From Escherichia ruysiae (GTDB taxonomy: Bacteria; Pseudomonadota; Gammaproteobacteria; Enterobacterales; Enterobacteriaceae), in the NCBI RefSeq assembly GCF_031323975.1, contig NZ_JAVIWS010000001.1, positions 2,418,001-2,482,000 of the forward strand: 64,000 nucleotides of DNA, written 5' to 3'. A program made the position numbers and the translations under genes. Of the stretch, positions 23,978-33,450 are shown in pieces (position 1 is the stretch's first letter; the number at the start of each line of letters is the position of its first letter). The notes beneath the pieces are model-generated. The model did no database searches, had not been told where the DNA came from, and was given only the letters and a program-made list of their open reading frames with translations.

Positions 23978-24724
23978 ATGGCTGATTGGGTAACAGGCAA
24001 AGTCACTAAAGTGCAGAACTGGACCGACGCCCTGTTTAGTCTCACCGTTCACGCTCCGGTACTTCCATTTACCGCCGGACAATTCACCAAACTTGGCCTT
24101 GAAATTGACGGCGAACGCGTCCAGCGCGCCTACTCTTACGTTAATTCTCCCGACAATCCCGACCTGGAGTTTTATCTGGTCACCGTCCCTGATGGCAAAT
24201 TAAGCCCGCGACTGGCGGCGCTAAAACCGGGTGACGAAGTGCAGGTGGTTAGCGAAGCGGCTGGCTTTTTTGTTCTGGATGAAGTACCAGATTGCGAAAC
24301 GCTATGGATGCTGGCAACCGGTACAGCGATTGGCCCTTATTTATCGATTCTGCAATTAGGCAAAGATTTAGATCGCTTCAAAAATTTGGTACTGGTTCAC
24401 GCCGCGCGTTATGCCTCCGACTTAAGCTATTTGCCACTGATGCAGGAACTGGAAAAACGCTACGAAGGCAAACTGCGCATTCAGACGGTGGTCAGTCGGG
24501 AAACGGCAGCGGGATCGCTCACCGGGCGGATACCGGCGTTAATTGAAAGTGGTGAACTGGAAAGCGCGGTTGGCCTGCCGATGAATAAAGAAACCAGCCA
24601 TGTGATGCTGTGCGGCAATCCACAGATGGTGCGCGATACGCAACAGTTACTGAAAGAGACCCGGCAGATGACGAAACATTTACGTCGCCGACCGGGTCAC
24701 ATGACAGCGGAGCATTACTGGTAA
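23978..24724 (+). CDS. fpr: Ferredoxin/flavodoxin-NADP+ reductase
   Basis: Fpr is a 248-residue FAD enzyme that passes electrons from NADPH to flavodoxin or ferredoxin. FAD contacts are in RAYSYVNSP near residue 50, and the NADP-binding site includes GTAIGPYLSIL near residue 110. The C-terminus ends in an aromatic residue (AEHYW). It belongs to the SoxRS regulon in E. coli; I did not define a SoxS box in the short upstream spacer. Its stop lies four bases from the convergent uspD stop. Confidence 0.96.
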   Translation: MADWVTGKVTKVQNWTDALFSLTVHAPVLPFTAGQFTKLGLEIDGERVQRAYSYVNSPDNPDLEFYLVTVPDGKLSPRLAALKPGDEVQVVSEAAGFFVLDEVPDCETLWMLATGTAIGPYLSILQLGKDLDRFKNLVLVHAARYASDLSYLPLMQELEKRYEGKLRIQTVVSRETAAGSLTGRIPALIESGELESAVGLPMNKETSHVMLCGNPQMVRDTQQLLKETRQMTKHLRRRPGHMTAEHYW

Positions 24725-24728
24725 GCGG

Positions 24729-25157
24729 TTACTTGTCGATAAATGGCACGATCAAGAGATCCGCACTCAACTTATTGATCATCCCGCGATATGCCGGCAT
24801 CAAACGGTTGATAAACGAGTGGTGGTGACCACAAACAAGGAGGTCACACTGCTCTTTTTGCATAATTTCCAGCAGTGTTTCCGGCATTTCTCCGCGCTCA
24901 ATGCGCAGTTTCGTTTTCGGCCACTGAATATTTTTCGTCAGCTTATACAGTTTGTTATCTGACTTATCTTTCAATAGTTGAAGAATATCTTCTGTTGCGG
25001 GGAAGTAGATACCCGGATACAACTCACTTAAGCCATCATCAATATGAATTAACGTCAGATGAGCGTCATTATGTCTGGCGAGATCCAGGGCTTTGTTCAC
25101 CAGTAGGGCATCTTCTTCATTCCCGGAAATTGCCACGCCAATGTGTTTATAAGCCAT
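24729..25157 (-). CDS. uspD: Universal stress protein D
   Basis: UspD is a 142-residue UspA-family protein of the ATP-binding-like alpha/beta fold ([16 protein letters not shown] at the start, [13 protein letters not shown] near residue 110). It is linked to oxidative and UV stress survival. ATG 25157 has GGAG upstream; the four extra codons to 25169 overlap the yiiS stop. yiiS lies 11 bases upstream on the same strand, so the two are probably an operon. Confidence 0.93.
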   Translation of the reverse strand: MAYKHIGVAISGNEEDALLVNKALDLARHNDAHLTLIHIDDGLSELYPGIYFPATEDILQLLKDKSDNKLYKLTKNIQWPKTKLRIERGEMPETLLEIMQKEQCDLLVCGHHHSFINRLMPAYRGMINKLSADLLIVPFIDK

Positions 25158-25168
25158 GTTTAACTCCA

Positions 25169-25468
25169 TTAACCAAGTGAACGCAGTGATAACTCAAAAA
25201 TAATCATCTCGGCCTGGCATGAGAAGGTGAAAGCTGCATCAAGCTCGACTTGCCCCTCCAGATCTTTAATCTTATAGGCCACGCTGGCGCCTTCATCCGC
25301 AGAGGATGCAGTGGCTGCAAGCTCTTTCAGTTTGGTCATAAAGGACTCTGCTTCTTCGCGGGTAGCAAAAAAGCGCGAAAGTTTGCTTGTACAGTTGTCG
25401 TTATCAATCACCGTACCGATATCAATCGCACATCCTTTAGTACTGCATTTATCTACGACATCTTTCAT
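25169..25468 (-). CDS. yiiS: UPF0381 family protein YiiS
   Basis: This is a 99-residue cytosolic protein of unknown function (UPF0381/YfcZ-YiiS family). It begins [20 protein letters not shown], with three cysteines in the first ~30 residues, and has an acidic helix ([19 protein letters not shown]). ATG 25468 has an AGAGGTGCC ribosome site upstream; the frame extends to 25507 without one. It sits ahead of uspD. I see no motif that defines its role. Confidence 0.9.
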   Translation of the reverse strand: MKDVVDKCSTKGCAIDIGTVIDNDNCTSKLSRFFATREEAESFMTKLKELAATASSADEGASVAYKIKDLEGQVELDAAFTFSCQAEMIIFELSLRSLG

Positions 25469-25679
25469 AGGGCACCTCTGTATATTCGCCTCTCTGTCGA
25501 TTGCCACTTAAGAATAATGCGCCGTTAAGGGAAGAACAAACAAGTAATGATCTTATGGATTACCATTTTTTTTGATATTGATTAAGGTAAGGAAATGAGG
25601 GAGATTTTCCGGGTATCGTCATTTGCAATATGGAAATAACGATCCCGGATAAAAATAGCAATAAGAGATATATTGCGGA

Positions 25680-26120
25680 TTAATGGCTTGATTTATTCTC
25701 AGACTTATACTTTACGTCCAGGGTATCTTTACCAAATTTATTTGCGCCCTGGGTGCCGACAAATGCGCCAAGATCGATAAGCATCATCACCAGAATCAAC
25801 GTCGGAATAAACCGCCCCACCGCCCATTGCCACACGCCCGGTAAAATCGCCCAGTTACCCGCCAGAAGCATCCACGCTACAATCATCAGAAATGCCCATG
25901 CGCCAGAACGCCCACGATCGTGCAGTCGTTTCACCGTCACTGCCGCTGTCGGCCATAACAGGCACACAAGGCAAAACGCGGCGGTCTGGATATCGAGTAA
26001 TTTTTTAGCCGCCAGTGAGAAAAGCACCAACATGCCAACGATCCAGAGGCCAATCCAAATCCAGAAATCGCGGCGTCCAATACGCCCTTTAAATGAGAAT
26101 AACCATTGCTGTATGGTCAT
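25680..26120 (-). CDS. yiiR: DUF805 inner-membrane protein YiiR
   Basis: YiiR has 146 residues and four hydrophobic segments. The DUF805 signatures are FKGRIGRRDFWIWIGLW at the N-terminus and VKRLHDRGRSGAWAFL in the middle. Function is unknown; other DUF805 proteins are small inner-membrane proteins. It is divergent from yiiQ. The 211 bp between its stop and the yiiS start contain only AT-rich sequence. Confidence 0.9.
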   Translation of the reverse strand: MTIQQWLFSFKGRIGRRDFWIWIGLWIVGMLVLFSLAAKKLLDIQTAAFCLVCLLWPTAAVTVKRLHDRGRSGAWAFLMIVAWMLLAGNWAILPGVWQWAVGRFIPTLILVMMLIDLGAFVGTQGANKFGKDTLDVKYKSENKSSH

Positions 26121-26220
26121 GTAAGTTCCTTGATGGTTGTCTTTTCCAGGATTCTACCCTTTTGACAAGGGCGACAGATATCGTTTTAATCGAACCCAGT
26201 CATAACAAAAGGTACTGCCG

Positions 26221-26820
26221 ATGAAGTCAGGGTGTTCAGTGTTTTTTCTCTTATCTACCGTGTTATCCGTTAGTGCAACGGTGCACGCACAATCGCCTGG
26301 CACGGCAACGACAGCGCCCTACCTGCTGGCTGGCGCCCCCACTTTCGATCTCTCCATCAGCCAGTTTCGAGAAGACTTTAACAGCCAGAACCCCAATCTG
26401 CCACTGAACGAATTTCGTGCCATCGACAGCAGCCCCGACAAAGCCAACCTGACTCGCGCCGCCAGTAAAATTAACGAGAACTTGTATGCTTCCACGGCGC
26501 TTGAGCGCGGCACCTTAAAAATCAAAAGCATTCAAATTACCTGGCTGCCAATCCAGGGGCCAGAGCAAAAAGCCGCTAAAGCGAAAGCCCAGGAATACAT
26601 GGCAGCAATGATCCGCACACTCACCCCGCTGATGACCAAAACACAAAGTCAGAAAAAGCTGCAGTCACTCCTTACGGCGGGGAAAAACAAACGTTACTAC
26701 ACTGAGACAGAAGGCGCGTTGCGCTATGTTGTCGCGGACAACGGCGAAAAGGGGCTGACCTTCGCTGTTGAACCGATTAAGCTGGCGCTATCTGAAACGC
26801 TGGAAGGGTTGAATAAATGA
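26221..26820 (+). CDS. yiiQ: DUF1454 periplasmic protein YiiQ
   Basis: YiiQ has 199 residues with a signal peptide (about residues 1-23, ending VHA|QS), so it is probably periplasmic. It belongs to DUF1454, with no assigned function. The mature part has no cysteines and a lysine/glutamine-rich helical middle (QKAAKAKAQEYMAAMIRTL). It lies 107 bp ahead of tpiA on the same strand; tpiA is likely to have its own promoter there. Confidence 0.9.
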   Translation: MKSGCSVFFLLSTVLSVSATVHAQSPGTATTAPYLLAGAPTFDLSISQFREDFNSQNPNLPLNEFRAIDSSPDKANLTRAASKINENLYASTALERGTLKIKSIQITWLPIQGPEQKAAKAKAQEYMAAMIRTLTPLMTKTQSQKKLQSLLTAGKNKRYYTETEGALRYVVADNGEKGLTFAVEPIKLALSETLEGLNK

Positions 26821-26927
26821 CAAAAAGCAAAGCCTTTGCGCCGATGAATCTCTATACTGTTTCACAGACCTGCTGCCCTGCGGGGCGGCCATCTTCCTTT
26901 ATTCGCTTATAAGCGTGGAGAATTAAA

Positions 26928-27695
26928 ATGCGACATCCTTTAGTGATGGGTAACTGGAAACTGAACGGCAGCCGCCACATGGTTCACGAGCTGGTTTCTA
27001 ACCTGCGTAAAGAGCTGGCAGGTGTTGCTGGCTGTGCGGTTGCAATCGCACCACCGGAAATGTACATCGATATGGCGAAGCGTGAAGCTGAAGGCAGCCA
27101 CATCATGCTGGGTGCGCAGAACGTGGATCTGAACCTGTCCGGCGCATTCACCGGTGAAACCTCTGCTGCTATGCTGAAAGACATCGGCGCACAGTACATC
27201 ATCATCGGTCACTCTGAACGTCGTACTTACCACAAAGAGTCTGACGAACTGATCGCGAAAAAATTCGCTGTGCTGAAAGAGCAGGGTCTGACTCCGGTTC
27301 TGTGCATCGGCGAAACTGAAGCTGAGAACGAAGCGGGCAAAACTGAAGAAGTTTGCGCACGTCAGATCGACGCAGTGCTGAAAACTCAGGGTGCGGCAGC
27401 ATTCGAAGGCGCAGTTATCGCTTACGAACCAGTATGGGCAATCGGTACTGGCAAATCTGCAACTCCGGCGCAGGCGCAGGCTGTTCACAAATTCATCCGC
27501 GATCACATCGCTAAAGTTGACGCTAACATCGCTGAACAAGTGATCATCCAGTACGGCGGTTCTGTAAACGCGTCTAACGCTGCTGAACTATTCGCTCAGC
27601 CGGACATCGACGGCGCGCTGGTTGGCGGTGCTTCTCTGAAAGCTGACGCCTTCGCAGTGATCGTTAAAGCTGCAGAAGCGGCTAAACAGGCTTAA
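26928..27695 (+). CDS. tpiA: Triosephosphate isomerase
   Basis: TpiA is a 255-residue TIM-barrel enzyme that interconverts dihydroxyacetone phosphate and glyceraldehyde 3-phosphate. Catalytic residues are Lys11 (GNWKLNG), His95 (IIGHSERR) and Glu167 ([11 protein letters not shown]); the phosphate-gripping loop 6 follows Glu167. Strongly biased codon use fits high expression. It connects glycerol metabolism (glpFK) with glycolysis. Confidence 0.98.
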
Positions 27696-27704
27696 GTCTG
27701 ACAG

Positions 27705-27727
27705 GTGCCGGATTTCACATCCGGCAC
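27705..27727 (+). terminator. tpiA 3' hairpin
   Basis: GTGCCGGAT-TTCAC-ATCCGGCAC is a perfect stem followed by TTAACTTTTCTT. It lies between the convergent tpiA and cdh genes and probably ends tpiA transcription. Confidence 0.8.
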
Positions 27728-27750
27728 TTAACTTTTCTTAACTGCTTGCC

Positions 27751-28500
27751 TTAACGCAAAATCTCACACTGATGATCCTGAATCTCCTCGGCTGAAGCAC
27801 GATTCAGCGTCAGCAGATTACGCTGTGTCGCCAGTAATACAAACGAGTTGTCACTCTGCCGTACCATCGCCAGCCCGTAACTTCCCATATGTTCCCGCGC
27901 TCCTGGCACTTCTTCCGCCAGCATCATAAACGGACTACGTTGCACCAGTTCGCTTTCCGTTACCCGGCGCGCCAGATATTCATGCCCTTGTAATCCGCCC
28001 GGCAGCGGCAACCAGCGGCTGCTGATGTTCGCCAGGTTATTATCCAGTTGTTCGCGCACATCAGGACGGATGCAAGAGATATGAATATGAAAATGGTTTT
28101 GCGTGCGTCCCGTTCGGGAGTTAATCGCCAACGAGACCGCGCGATCGGGAACCGGCTGACCATATTTTTTACTCATAAAATCACGCGCCTGCCAGGCCAG
28201 CCAAAAGAAGTTCGGCGTTGCAGGATCGGTCAGCAAAGGACTTTCAGTGCCGTTAATACGATACGTTGGCATCAACAGATATTGCAGTGGTCCGTTAATG
28301 TCTTTTAAAACCACATATCCGGCATCGGGTTTGACTTCCACACATGGCGAAGGATTTTGGTTTTGCTGCTGGTTGGGCAAACATTGCTCAAGGACAATCT
28401 TACGTAACACATCCGAATCACCGGTAAATTTCCAGTAGCCGATACCCGCAGCAACGGCGATAACTATCATCACCAAAATGAGAATAACCGTTTTTTTCAT
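27751..28500 (-). CDS. cdh: CDP-diacylglycerol pyrophosphatase
   Basis: Cdh hydrolyses CDP-diacylglycerol to phosphatidate and CMP at the inner membrane. The protein has 249 residues, two fewer than I recall for K-12 because of small changes after the membrane anchor. One N-terminal transmembrane segment (about residues 4-23) is followed by a periplasmic HIT-like domain with [16 protein letters not shown] carrying the catalytic histidines. The open frame extends to 28602, but ATG 28500 has CAGGG upstream and starts directly at the anchor. It follows sbp on the same strand after a terminator. Confidence 0.93.
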   Translation of the reverse strand: MKKTVILILVMIVIAVAAGIGYWKFTGDSDVLRKIVLEQCLPNQQQNQNPSPCVEVKPDAGYVVLKDINGPLQYLLMPTYRINGTESPLLTDPATPNFFWLAWQARDFMSKKYGQPVPDRAVSLAINSRTGRTQNHFHIHISCIRPDVREQLDNNLANISSRWLPLPGGLQGHEYLARRVTESELVQRSPFMMLAEEVPGAREHMGSYGLAMVRQSDNSFVLLATQRNLLTLNRASAEEIQDHQCEILR

Positions 28501-28557
28501 CGTTTTTTCCCTGTACCTCAAAGAGATGCAAGGGTAACGCAAAATCGCGACAAATAA

Positions 28558-28585
28558 AAAACCCGGTCGCGAGATGCCACCGGGT
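28558..28585 (-). terminator. sbp terminator
   Basis: On the reverse strand, ACCCGGTGG...CGACCGGGT is followed by TTTTTTAT. It lies between the sbp stop and the cdh start. Confidence 0.88.
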
Positions 28586-28604
28586 CTGGTTATCGTCAAC
28601 AAAA

Positions 28605-29594
28605 TTAACGTTTGCTGATTTGGTCAAACGTACCGCCGTTAGAGAAATGCTCTTTTTGCGCTTTCGTCCAGCCGCCGAACTCTTCATCAATGGTGAATAA
28701 CTTCAGCTTCGGAAAAGCATTTTCATACTTTTTCGCCACGTCAGGATCGCGCGGACGGTAATAGTTTTTGGCTGCAATCTCCTGACCTTCTGGCGAGTAG
28801 AGATATTTCAGATAGGCTTCTGCCACCTCTTTGGTGCCTTTTTTCTCCACCACTTTATCGACAACCGATACCGTCGGCTCCGCGAGAATAGACTCACTCG
28901 GCGTGACGATTTCGAACTTATCTTTCCCCAGTTCATTCGTTGCCAGCAGTGCTTCGTTTTCCCAGGCGATCAGCACGTCACCAATCCCGCGCTCGACGAA
29001 AGTATTTGTTGAACCACGCGCACCGGAGTCCAGCACTTCCACGTTTTTATACAATGACTGCACAAAATCCTGCGCCTTTGCCTGATCGTTATTGTTGTGG
29101 TGCAGGGCATATCCCCACGCCGCCAGGTAGTTCCAGCGTGCACCGCCAGAGCTTTTCGGGTTAGGCGTGATCACCGAAACACCCGGTTTAACCAGGTCGT
29201 TCCAGTCATGGATTTGCTTCGGATTGCCCTTACGAACCAGGAAGACAATGGTGGAGGTATACGGCGCGGAGTTATCCGGCAGACGTTTGATCCACTCTTT
29301 ATCAATTCGACCACGTTCAGCAATCGCATCTACGTCGTAAGCCAGCGCCAGCGTAACAACGTCAGCTTCTATCCCGTTGATTACCGATGTTGCCTGTTTC
29401 CCTGAACCACCGTGCGACTGACGAATCACCACGTTATCGCCGGTTTGCTGTTTCCAGTGGGCACTGAAGGCTTTGTTGTATTGTTCGTATAACTCGCGCG
29501 TTGGATCATACGAAACGTTAAGTAACTGAATATCCTTTGCCATCACGCTGGTCGCTGCCAGCAAAAATGTTAATCCTACGCCCCACTTGTTCAT
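28605..29594 (-). CDS. sbp: Periplasmic sulfate-binding protein
   Basis: Sbp is a 329-residue solute-binding protein that delivers sulfate to the CysTWA ABC importer; thiosulfate is handled mainly by its paralogue CysP. The signal peptide is about residues 1-19 (ending SVMA|KD). The mature protein begins [19 protein letters not shown], and the sulfate-binding loop SHGGSGKQA is near residue 60. It belongs to the CysB regulon. A BIME separates it from pfkA. Confidence 0.96.
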   Translation of the reverse strand: MNKWGVGLTFLLAATSVMAKDIQLLNVSYDPTRELYEQYNKAFSAHWKQQTGDNVVIRQSHGGSGKQATSVINGIEADVVTLALAYDVDAIAERGRIDKEWIKRLPDNSAPYTSTIVFLVRKGNPKQIHDWNDLVKPGVSVITPNPKSSGGARWNYLAAWGYALHHNNNDQAKAQDFVQSLYKNVEVLDSGARGSTNTFVERGIGDVLIAWENEALLATNELGKDKFEIVTPSESILAEPTVSVVDKVVEKKGTKEVAEAYLKYLYSPEGQEIAAKNYYRPRDPDVAKKYENAFPKLKLFTIDEEFGGWTKAQKEHFSNGGTFDQISKR

Positions 29595-29759
29595 CGCCCG
29601 GCTCTCTTATGTTGTGTTGTGATAAGCAAAGCGTGCCAGAAGGTGAACCAAACATTAAAGAATAAAAAAAGATTGGCTATAACTTGTGGGTATATATTGG
29701 GGAGTTAAAAAGGCGGAAGAAATCCGCCTCATATTGCTGACAAAGTTCGCTTTGTTCAT

Positions 29760-29860
29760 GCCGGATGCGGCGTGAACGCCTTATCCGGCCTACAAAAGCT
29801 TGCAAACTCAATAGATTGCACAATTCATGTAGGCCTGATAAGCGAAGCGCATCAGGCATT
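29760..29860. repeat. REP pair (BIME) between sbp and pfkA
   Basis: Inverted REP units at 29760-29793 (GCCGGATGCGGCG...CGGCCTAC) and 29829-29860 (GTAGGCCTGATAAGCG...CATCAGGCA) lie downstream of pfkA. A further small hairpin, AGGCGG...CCGCCT, is at 29710-29729. Confidence 0.9.
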
Positions 29861-29907
29861 TTTGCTTCTGTCATCGGTTTCAGGCGAAAGAAATCTGCCC
29901 GAAATCA

Positions 29908-30870
29908 TTAATACAGTTTTTTCGCGCAGTCCAGCCAGTCACCTTTGAACGGACGCTTCATGTTTTCGATAGCGTCGATGATGTCATGGTGAACCAGTTG
30001 TTCGTTCTGAATACCTACGCAGCGACCGCCGTAACCAGCCAGTAGCAGTTCAATAGCGTAAGCGCCCATACGGGAAGCCAGAATACGGTCGTAAGGCACC
30101 GGAGAACCACCACGCTGGATGTGACCCAGCACAGTTGCGCGGGTTTCACGACCGGTTTCTTTCTCGATGAAATGCGCCAGTTCGTCAACATCACACATAT
30201 GTTCGGTAATCGCCACAATTGCGTGTTTTTTACCTTTCGCGATACCCGCTTTGATTTCATTAACCAGGTCATCGCGGCTGAATTCAACTTCCGGAACCAC
30301 CACAAATTCACAACCACCGGCAATGGCCGCAGCCAGCGTCAGATCGCCACAGTAACGCCCCATCACTTCCACCACAGAAATACGCTGGTGAGAAGAAGAG
30401 GTGTCACGCAGACGGTCGATGGCTTCCACAACGGTGCTCAGAGCAGTGAAGAAACCGATAGTGTAGTCAGTACCTTTGATGTCGTTGTCGATGGTGCCCG
30501 GCAGGCCGATGCACGGGAAGCCCATTTCGGTCAGACGCATTGCACCCATGTAGGAACCGTCACCGCCGATAACCACCAGCGCATCGATACCACGTTTTTT
30601 CAGGTTTTCGATAGCCACGGCGCGGATGTTCTCGTCGCGGAATTCCGGGAAGCGCGCAGAACCGAGGAACGTACCGCCACGGTTGATCATATCAGACACG
30701 CTGTAACGGTCTAGCTGTACCATACGGTCTTCATACAGACCCAGATAGCCGTCATAAATGCCCATTACTTCCAGACCTTCTGTCAGCGCAGAACGAACAA
30801 CCCCGCGAATTGCGGCGTTCATGCCTGGCGCATCACCGCCGCTTGTCAACACACCGATTTTCTTAATCAT
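29908..30870 (-). CDS. pfkA: ATP-dependent 6-phosphofructokinase I
   Basis: PfkA is a 320-residue homotetrameric enzyme that makes fructose 1,6-bisphosphate in glycolysis. It is activated by ADP and inhibited by phosphoenolpyruvate. The ATP site includes [12 protein letters not shown] near residue 10 and GGDGSYMGA near 102; catalytic Asp127 is in [11 protein letters not shown]. The frame is open to 30966, but ATG 30870 ([12 protein letters not shown]) has GAGGTAGTC upstream and gives the standard length. Confidence 0.98.
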   Translation of the reverse strand: MIKKIGVLTSGGDAPGMNAAIRGVVRSALTEGLEVMGIYDGYLGLYEDRMVQLDRYSVSDMINRGGTFLGSARFPEFRDENIRAVAIENLKKRGIDALVVIGGDGSYMGAMRLTEMGFPCIGLPGTIDNDIKGTDYTIGFFTALSTVVEAIDRLRDTSSSHQRISVVEVMGRYCGDLTLAAAIAGGCEFVVVPEVEFSRDDLVNEIKAGIAKGKKHAIVAITEHMCDVDELAHFIEKETGRETRATVLGHIQRGGSPVPYDRILASRMGAYAIELLLAGYGGRCVGIQNEQLVHHDIIDAIENMKRPFKGDWLDCAKKLY

Positions 30871-31050
30871 GACTACCTCTGAACTTTGGAATGCAAAATG
30901 AAATCTGTTGCCGGAAGTCTTCTTGCACATCGAAGTGATCCAACGAATGTGCAAATAGTATAACAATCACTTCCTGCTGAATTGATTCAGGTCAGGCCAA
31001 ATGGCGGTATTTTATACACAAAATGCGGGTCTGGCTCTCTTTTATACTGA

Positions 31051-31953
31051 TTATGAAAGCATAGACCGTTTACCCTCCCTGGGTACGACGGAACAAGGGT
31101 CCTGATGAATAATCACATCCGATCCCGGAAAACGCCGTAAAATAGCCTGCTCTACCTGATCCGCCACCATATGCGCCTGAACCAAAGGCAGAGAGTCTTC
31201 CATTTCCAAATGAATCTGAATAAAGCGGGTCGGCCCTGACTGCCGCGTGCGAAGATCGTGAGCGCCGCTAACTCCCGGCCAGGAAGTCACGATATCAATA
31301 ATTTCTTGCCGTTCCTCATCGGGCAGCGCGCGATCCAGTAATGACTGTACCGCCTCATACCCCATGCGTAACGCGCTATATAAAATATAGATGCCGATTC
31401 CCAATGCAAACAGGGCATCAGCACGATGCCAGCCATACCAGGACAACCCCAGCGCCAGCAGAATCGCACCGTTCATCATAACATCGGACTGATAATGTAG
31501 CATATCTGCCCGCACTGCCTGGCTCTGTGTCCTGCGCACGACCCAACGCTGAAACGAAACAAGGATAATCGTACAAATCAGCGCCACAATAGTCACGAGA
31601 ACCCCGACGCCGGGGTCTGTCATCGGCGTCGGAGAAACCAAATGCTGAATACCAGTCAAAAACAGGAACAGCGCCGAACCGGAGATAAACATACTTTGCG
31701 CCAGCGCCGCGAGGGACTCGGCTTTACCGTGACCAAACGAGTGATTGTCGTCGGCAGGTTGCAGCGAGTAACGCACCACCAGTAAATTCGTCAACGACGC
31801 GCCAATATCCACCAACGAATCCACCAGCGCGGCAAGAATACTCACCGAACCGGTATACCACCATGCAAAAATTTTAATCAGCAATAGCAGCGAAGCCATC
31901 GCCGTCGCAGCAATCGCCGCCCGGCTGACCAGCCGTCCATAAGATTGATTCAT
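31051..31953 (-). CDS. fieF: Cation diffusion facilitator FieF (Zn/Fe efflux)
   Basis: FieF (YiiP) is a 300-residue inner-membrane antiporter that exports Zn(II) and Fe(II) using protons. Six transmembrane helices precede a cytosolic C-terminal domain. The transport site is Asp45/Asp49 (VDSLVDIG) and His153/Asp157 ([10 protein letters not shown]). The start is ATG 31953 ([10 protein letters not shown]); 14 further in-frame codons upstream lack a ribosome site. The cpxP/CpxQ terminator lies behind it. Confidence 0.95.
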   Translation of the reverse strand: MNQSYGRLVSRAAIAATAMASLLLLIKIFAWWYTGSVSILAALVDSLVDIGASLTNLLVVRYSLQPADDNHSFGHGKAESLAALAQSMFISGSALFLFLTGIQHLVSPTPMTDPGVGVLVTIVALICTIILVSFQRWVVRRTQSQAVRADMLHYQSDVMMNGAILLALGLSWYGWHRADALFALGIGIYILYSALRMGYEAVQSLLDRALPDEERQEIIDIVTSWPGVSGAHDLRTRQSGPTRFIQIHLEMEDSLPLVQAHMVADQVEQAILRRFPGSDVIIHQDPCSVVPREGKRSMLS

Positions 31954-32035
31954 AAATACTCCCGCTATCAACTGACGGTAGTATAACGGAAGCAAATCAT
32001 CTGCAATGCATCAAGCAACAGGCAAATTGAAGATA

Positions 32036-32092
32036 AAAAAAACCCCCACATCATGTGGGGGAAGACAGGGATGGTGTCTATGGCAAGGAAAA
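32036..32092 (-). ncRNA. cpxQ: CpxQ small RNA from the cpxP 3' UTR
   Basis: The cpxP 3' UTR on the reverse strand begins TTTTCCTTGCCATAGACACC at 32092 and ends in the terminator stem CCCCCACAT/ATGTGGGGG plus U8. This matches CpxQ as I recall it: a ~58-nt, Hfq-dependent RNA cut from cpxP mRNA by RNase E that represses several envelope-protein mRNAs. The 5' end is set from the known processing site. The stem is also the terminator for cpxP. Confidence 0.85.
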
Positions 32093-32101
32093 CAGGGTTT
32101 A

Positions 32102-32602
32102 CTACTGGGAACGTGAGTTGCTACTACTCAATAGCTTCAACGATGAACTTTTTTGCCATTGCGTCACGTCGCGCAACTGCTCCATTCGTTGTTGATGTTT
32201 CTCGTTTAAAACCGCTTGCTGCTCTGGCGTTAACAGGTGATACATTTGGTTGCGGACTTTAGCCATCTCAACCTGGCGAGCGATCTGTTCTTTCGCCATT
32301 TTTTCTGCCTGAGCGCGCACAGCGTTTTCATCAAAATTTTCTGCGGTGACAAGGCGATGCATTGTCTCCACTTCGCTAACATTAACAGGAGGCTGTTCGT
32401 GCCGGGCCTGTTGCATAAGATCTCGCATCTGCTGACGCTGATGTTCGGTTAAACTTATGCCGTCGAACATATGGCTCTGCGTACTGCGCTGCGCAAGTTC
32501 TTCGCCCGGATGCCAGTTATCGCCTGAACCGACTTCAGCAGCGTGGCTTAATGAACTGACTGCCAGCGTTGAGGCCATGACGGCAGCGGTAACTATGCGC
32601 AT
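32102..32602 (-). CDS. cpxP: Periplasmic Cpx inhibitor and adaptor CpxP
   Basis: CpxP is a 166-residue periplasmic helical protein that dampens CpxA signalling and hands misfolded pilins to DegP. The signal peptide is about residues 1-21 (ending SHA|AE). Two LTxxQ-type motifs are visible ([10 protein letters not shown] and LTPEQQAVL). Two adjacent ATGs occur at 32605 and 32602; GGGAG upstream is better spaced for 32602. It is divergent from cpxRA with a CpxR box in between, and its 3' UTR makes CpxQ. Confidence 0.95.
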   Translation of the reverse strand: MRIVTAAVMASTLAVSSLSHAAEVGSGDNWHPGEELAQRSTQSHMFDGISLTEHQRQQMRDLMQQARHEQPPVNVSEVETMHRLVTAENFDENAVRAQAEKMAKEQIARQVEMAKVRNQMYHLLTPEQQAVLNEKHQQRMEQLRDVTQWQKSSSLKLLSSSNSRSQ

Positions 32603-32681
32603 CATTTGCTCCCAAAATCTTTCTGTCGCGATTCAACGATAGAGAGTTTACGATTCAGGCTGCAAACATGCGTCAGGGGGT

Positions 32682-32696
32682 GTAAAACAACGTAAA
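32682..32696. promoter_or_regulatory. CpxR box between cpxP and cpxR
   Basis: GTAAA-ACAAC-GTAAA is an exact match to the CpxR consensus GTAAA-N5-GTAAA. It lies in the 149-bp divergent spacer where CpxR strongly activates cpxP and autoregulates cpxRA. Confidence 0.92.
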
Positions 32697-32751
32697 GTCA
32701 TGGATTAGCGACGTCTGATGACGTAATTTCTGCCTCGGAGGTATTTAAACA

Positions 32752-33450
32752 ATGAATAAAATCCTGTTAGTTGATGATGACCGAGAGCTGACTTCCCTGT
32801 TAAAGGAGCTGCTCGAGATGGAAGGCTTCAACGTAATTGTTGCCCACGATGGGGAGCAGGCGCTTGATCTTCTGGACGACAGCATTGATTTACTTTTGCT
32901 TGATGTCATGATGCCGAAGAAAAATGGTATCGACACATTGAAGGCACTTCGCCAGACACACCAGACGCCTGTCATTATGTTAACGGCACGCGGCAGTGAA
33001 CTTGATCGCGTCCTCGGCCTTGAGTTAGGCGCTGATGACTATCTCCCGAAACCGTTTAACGACCGTGAGCTGGTGGCTCGTATTCGCGCGATCCTGCGCC
33101 GTTCCCACTGGAGCGAGCAACAGCAAAACAACGACAACGGTTCACCGACGCTTGAAGTTGATGCCTTAGTGCTGAATCCAGGCCGTCAGGAAGCCAGCTT
33201 CGATGGGCAAACGCTGGAGTTAACCGGTACTGAATTTACCCTACTCTATTTGCTGGCACAGCATCTGGGTCAGGTAGTTTCTCGTGAACATTTAAGCCAG
33301 GAAGTGCTGGGCAAACGCCTGACGCCTTTCGACCGCGCTATCGATATGCACATTTCCAACCTGCGTCGTAAACTGCCGGATCGTAAAGATGGTCACCCGT
33401 GGTTTAAAACCTTGCGTGGTCGCGGCTATCTGATGGTTTCTGCTTCATGA
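32752..33450 (+). CDS. cpxR: Envelope stress response regulator CpxR
   Basis: CpxR is a 232-residue OmpR-family regulator. The receiver domain (about residues 1-118) has phospho-acceptor Asp51 (LLLLDVMMP) and the conserved lysine in YLPKPFNDRE. The winged-helix DNA-binding domain (about 132-230) ends in the RGRGYLMV strand. It activates envelope-protease and chaperone genes. The stop overlaps the cpxA start by four bases (ATGA), so the pair is translationally coupled. Confidence 0.98.
   Translation: MNKILLVDDDRELTSLLKELLEMEGFNVIVAHDGEQALDLLDDSIDLLLLDVMMPKKNGIDTLKALRQTHQTPVIMLTARGSELDRVLGLELGADDYLPKPFNDRELVARIRAILRRSHWSEQQQNNDNGSPTLEVDALVLNPGRQEASFDGQTLELTGTEFTLLYLLAQHLGQVVSREHLSQEVLGKRLTPFDRAIDMHISNLRRKLPDRKDGHPWFKTLRGRGYLMVSAS

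Noticed and set aside
26940..27539. 199-codon reverse frame opposite tpiA
   Set aside because: It is a shadow of strong tpiA codon bias; the composition is unnatural (Phe/Cys/Ser-rich) and there is no ribosome site.
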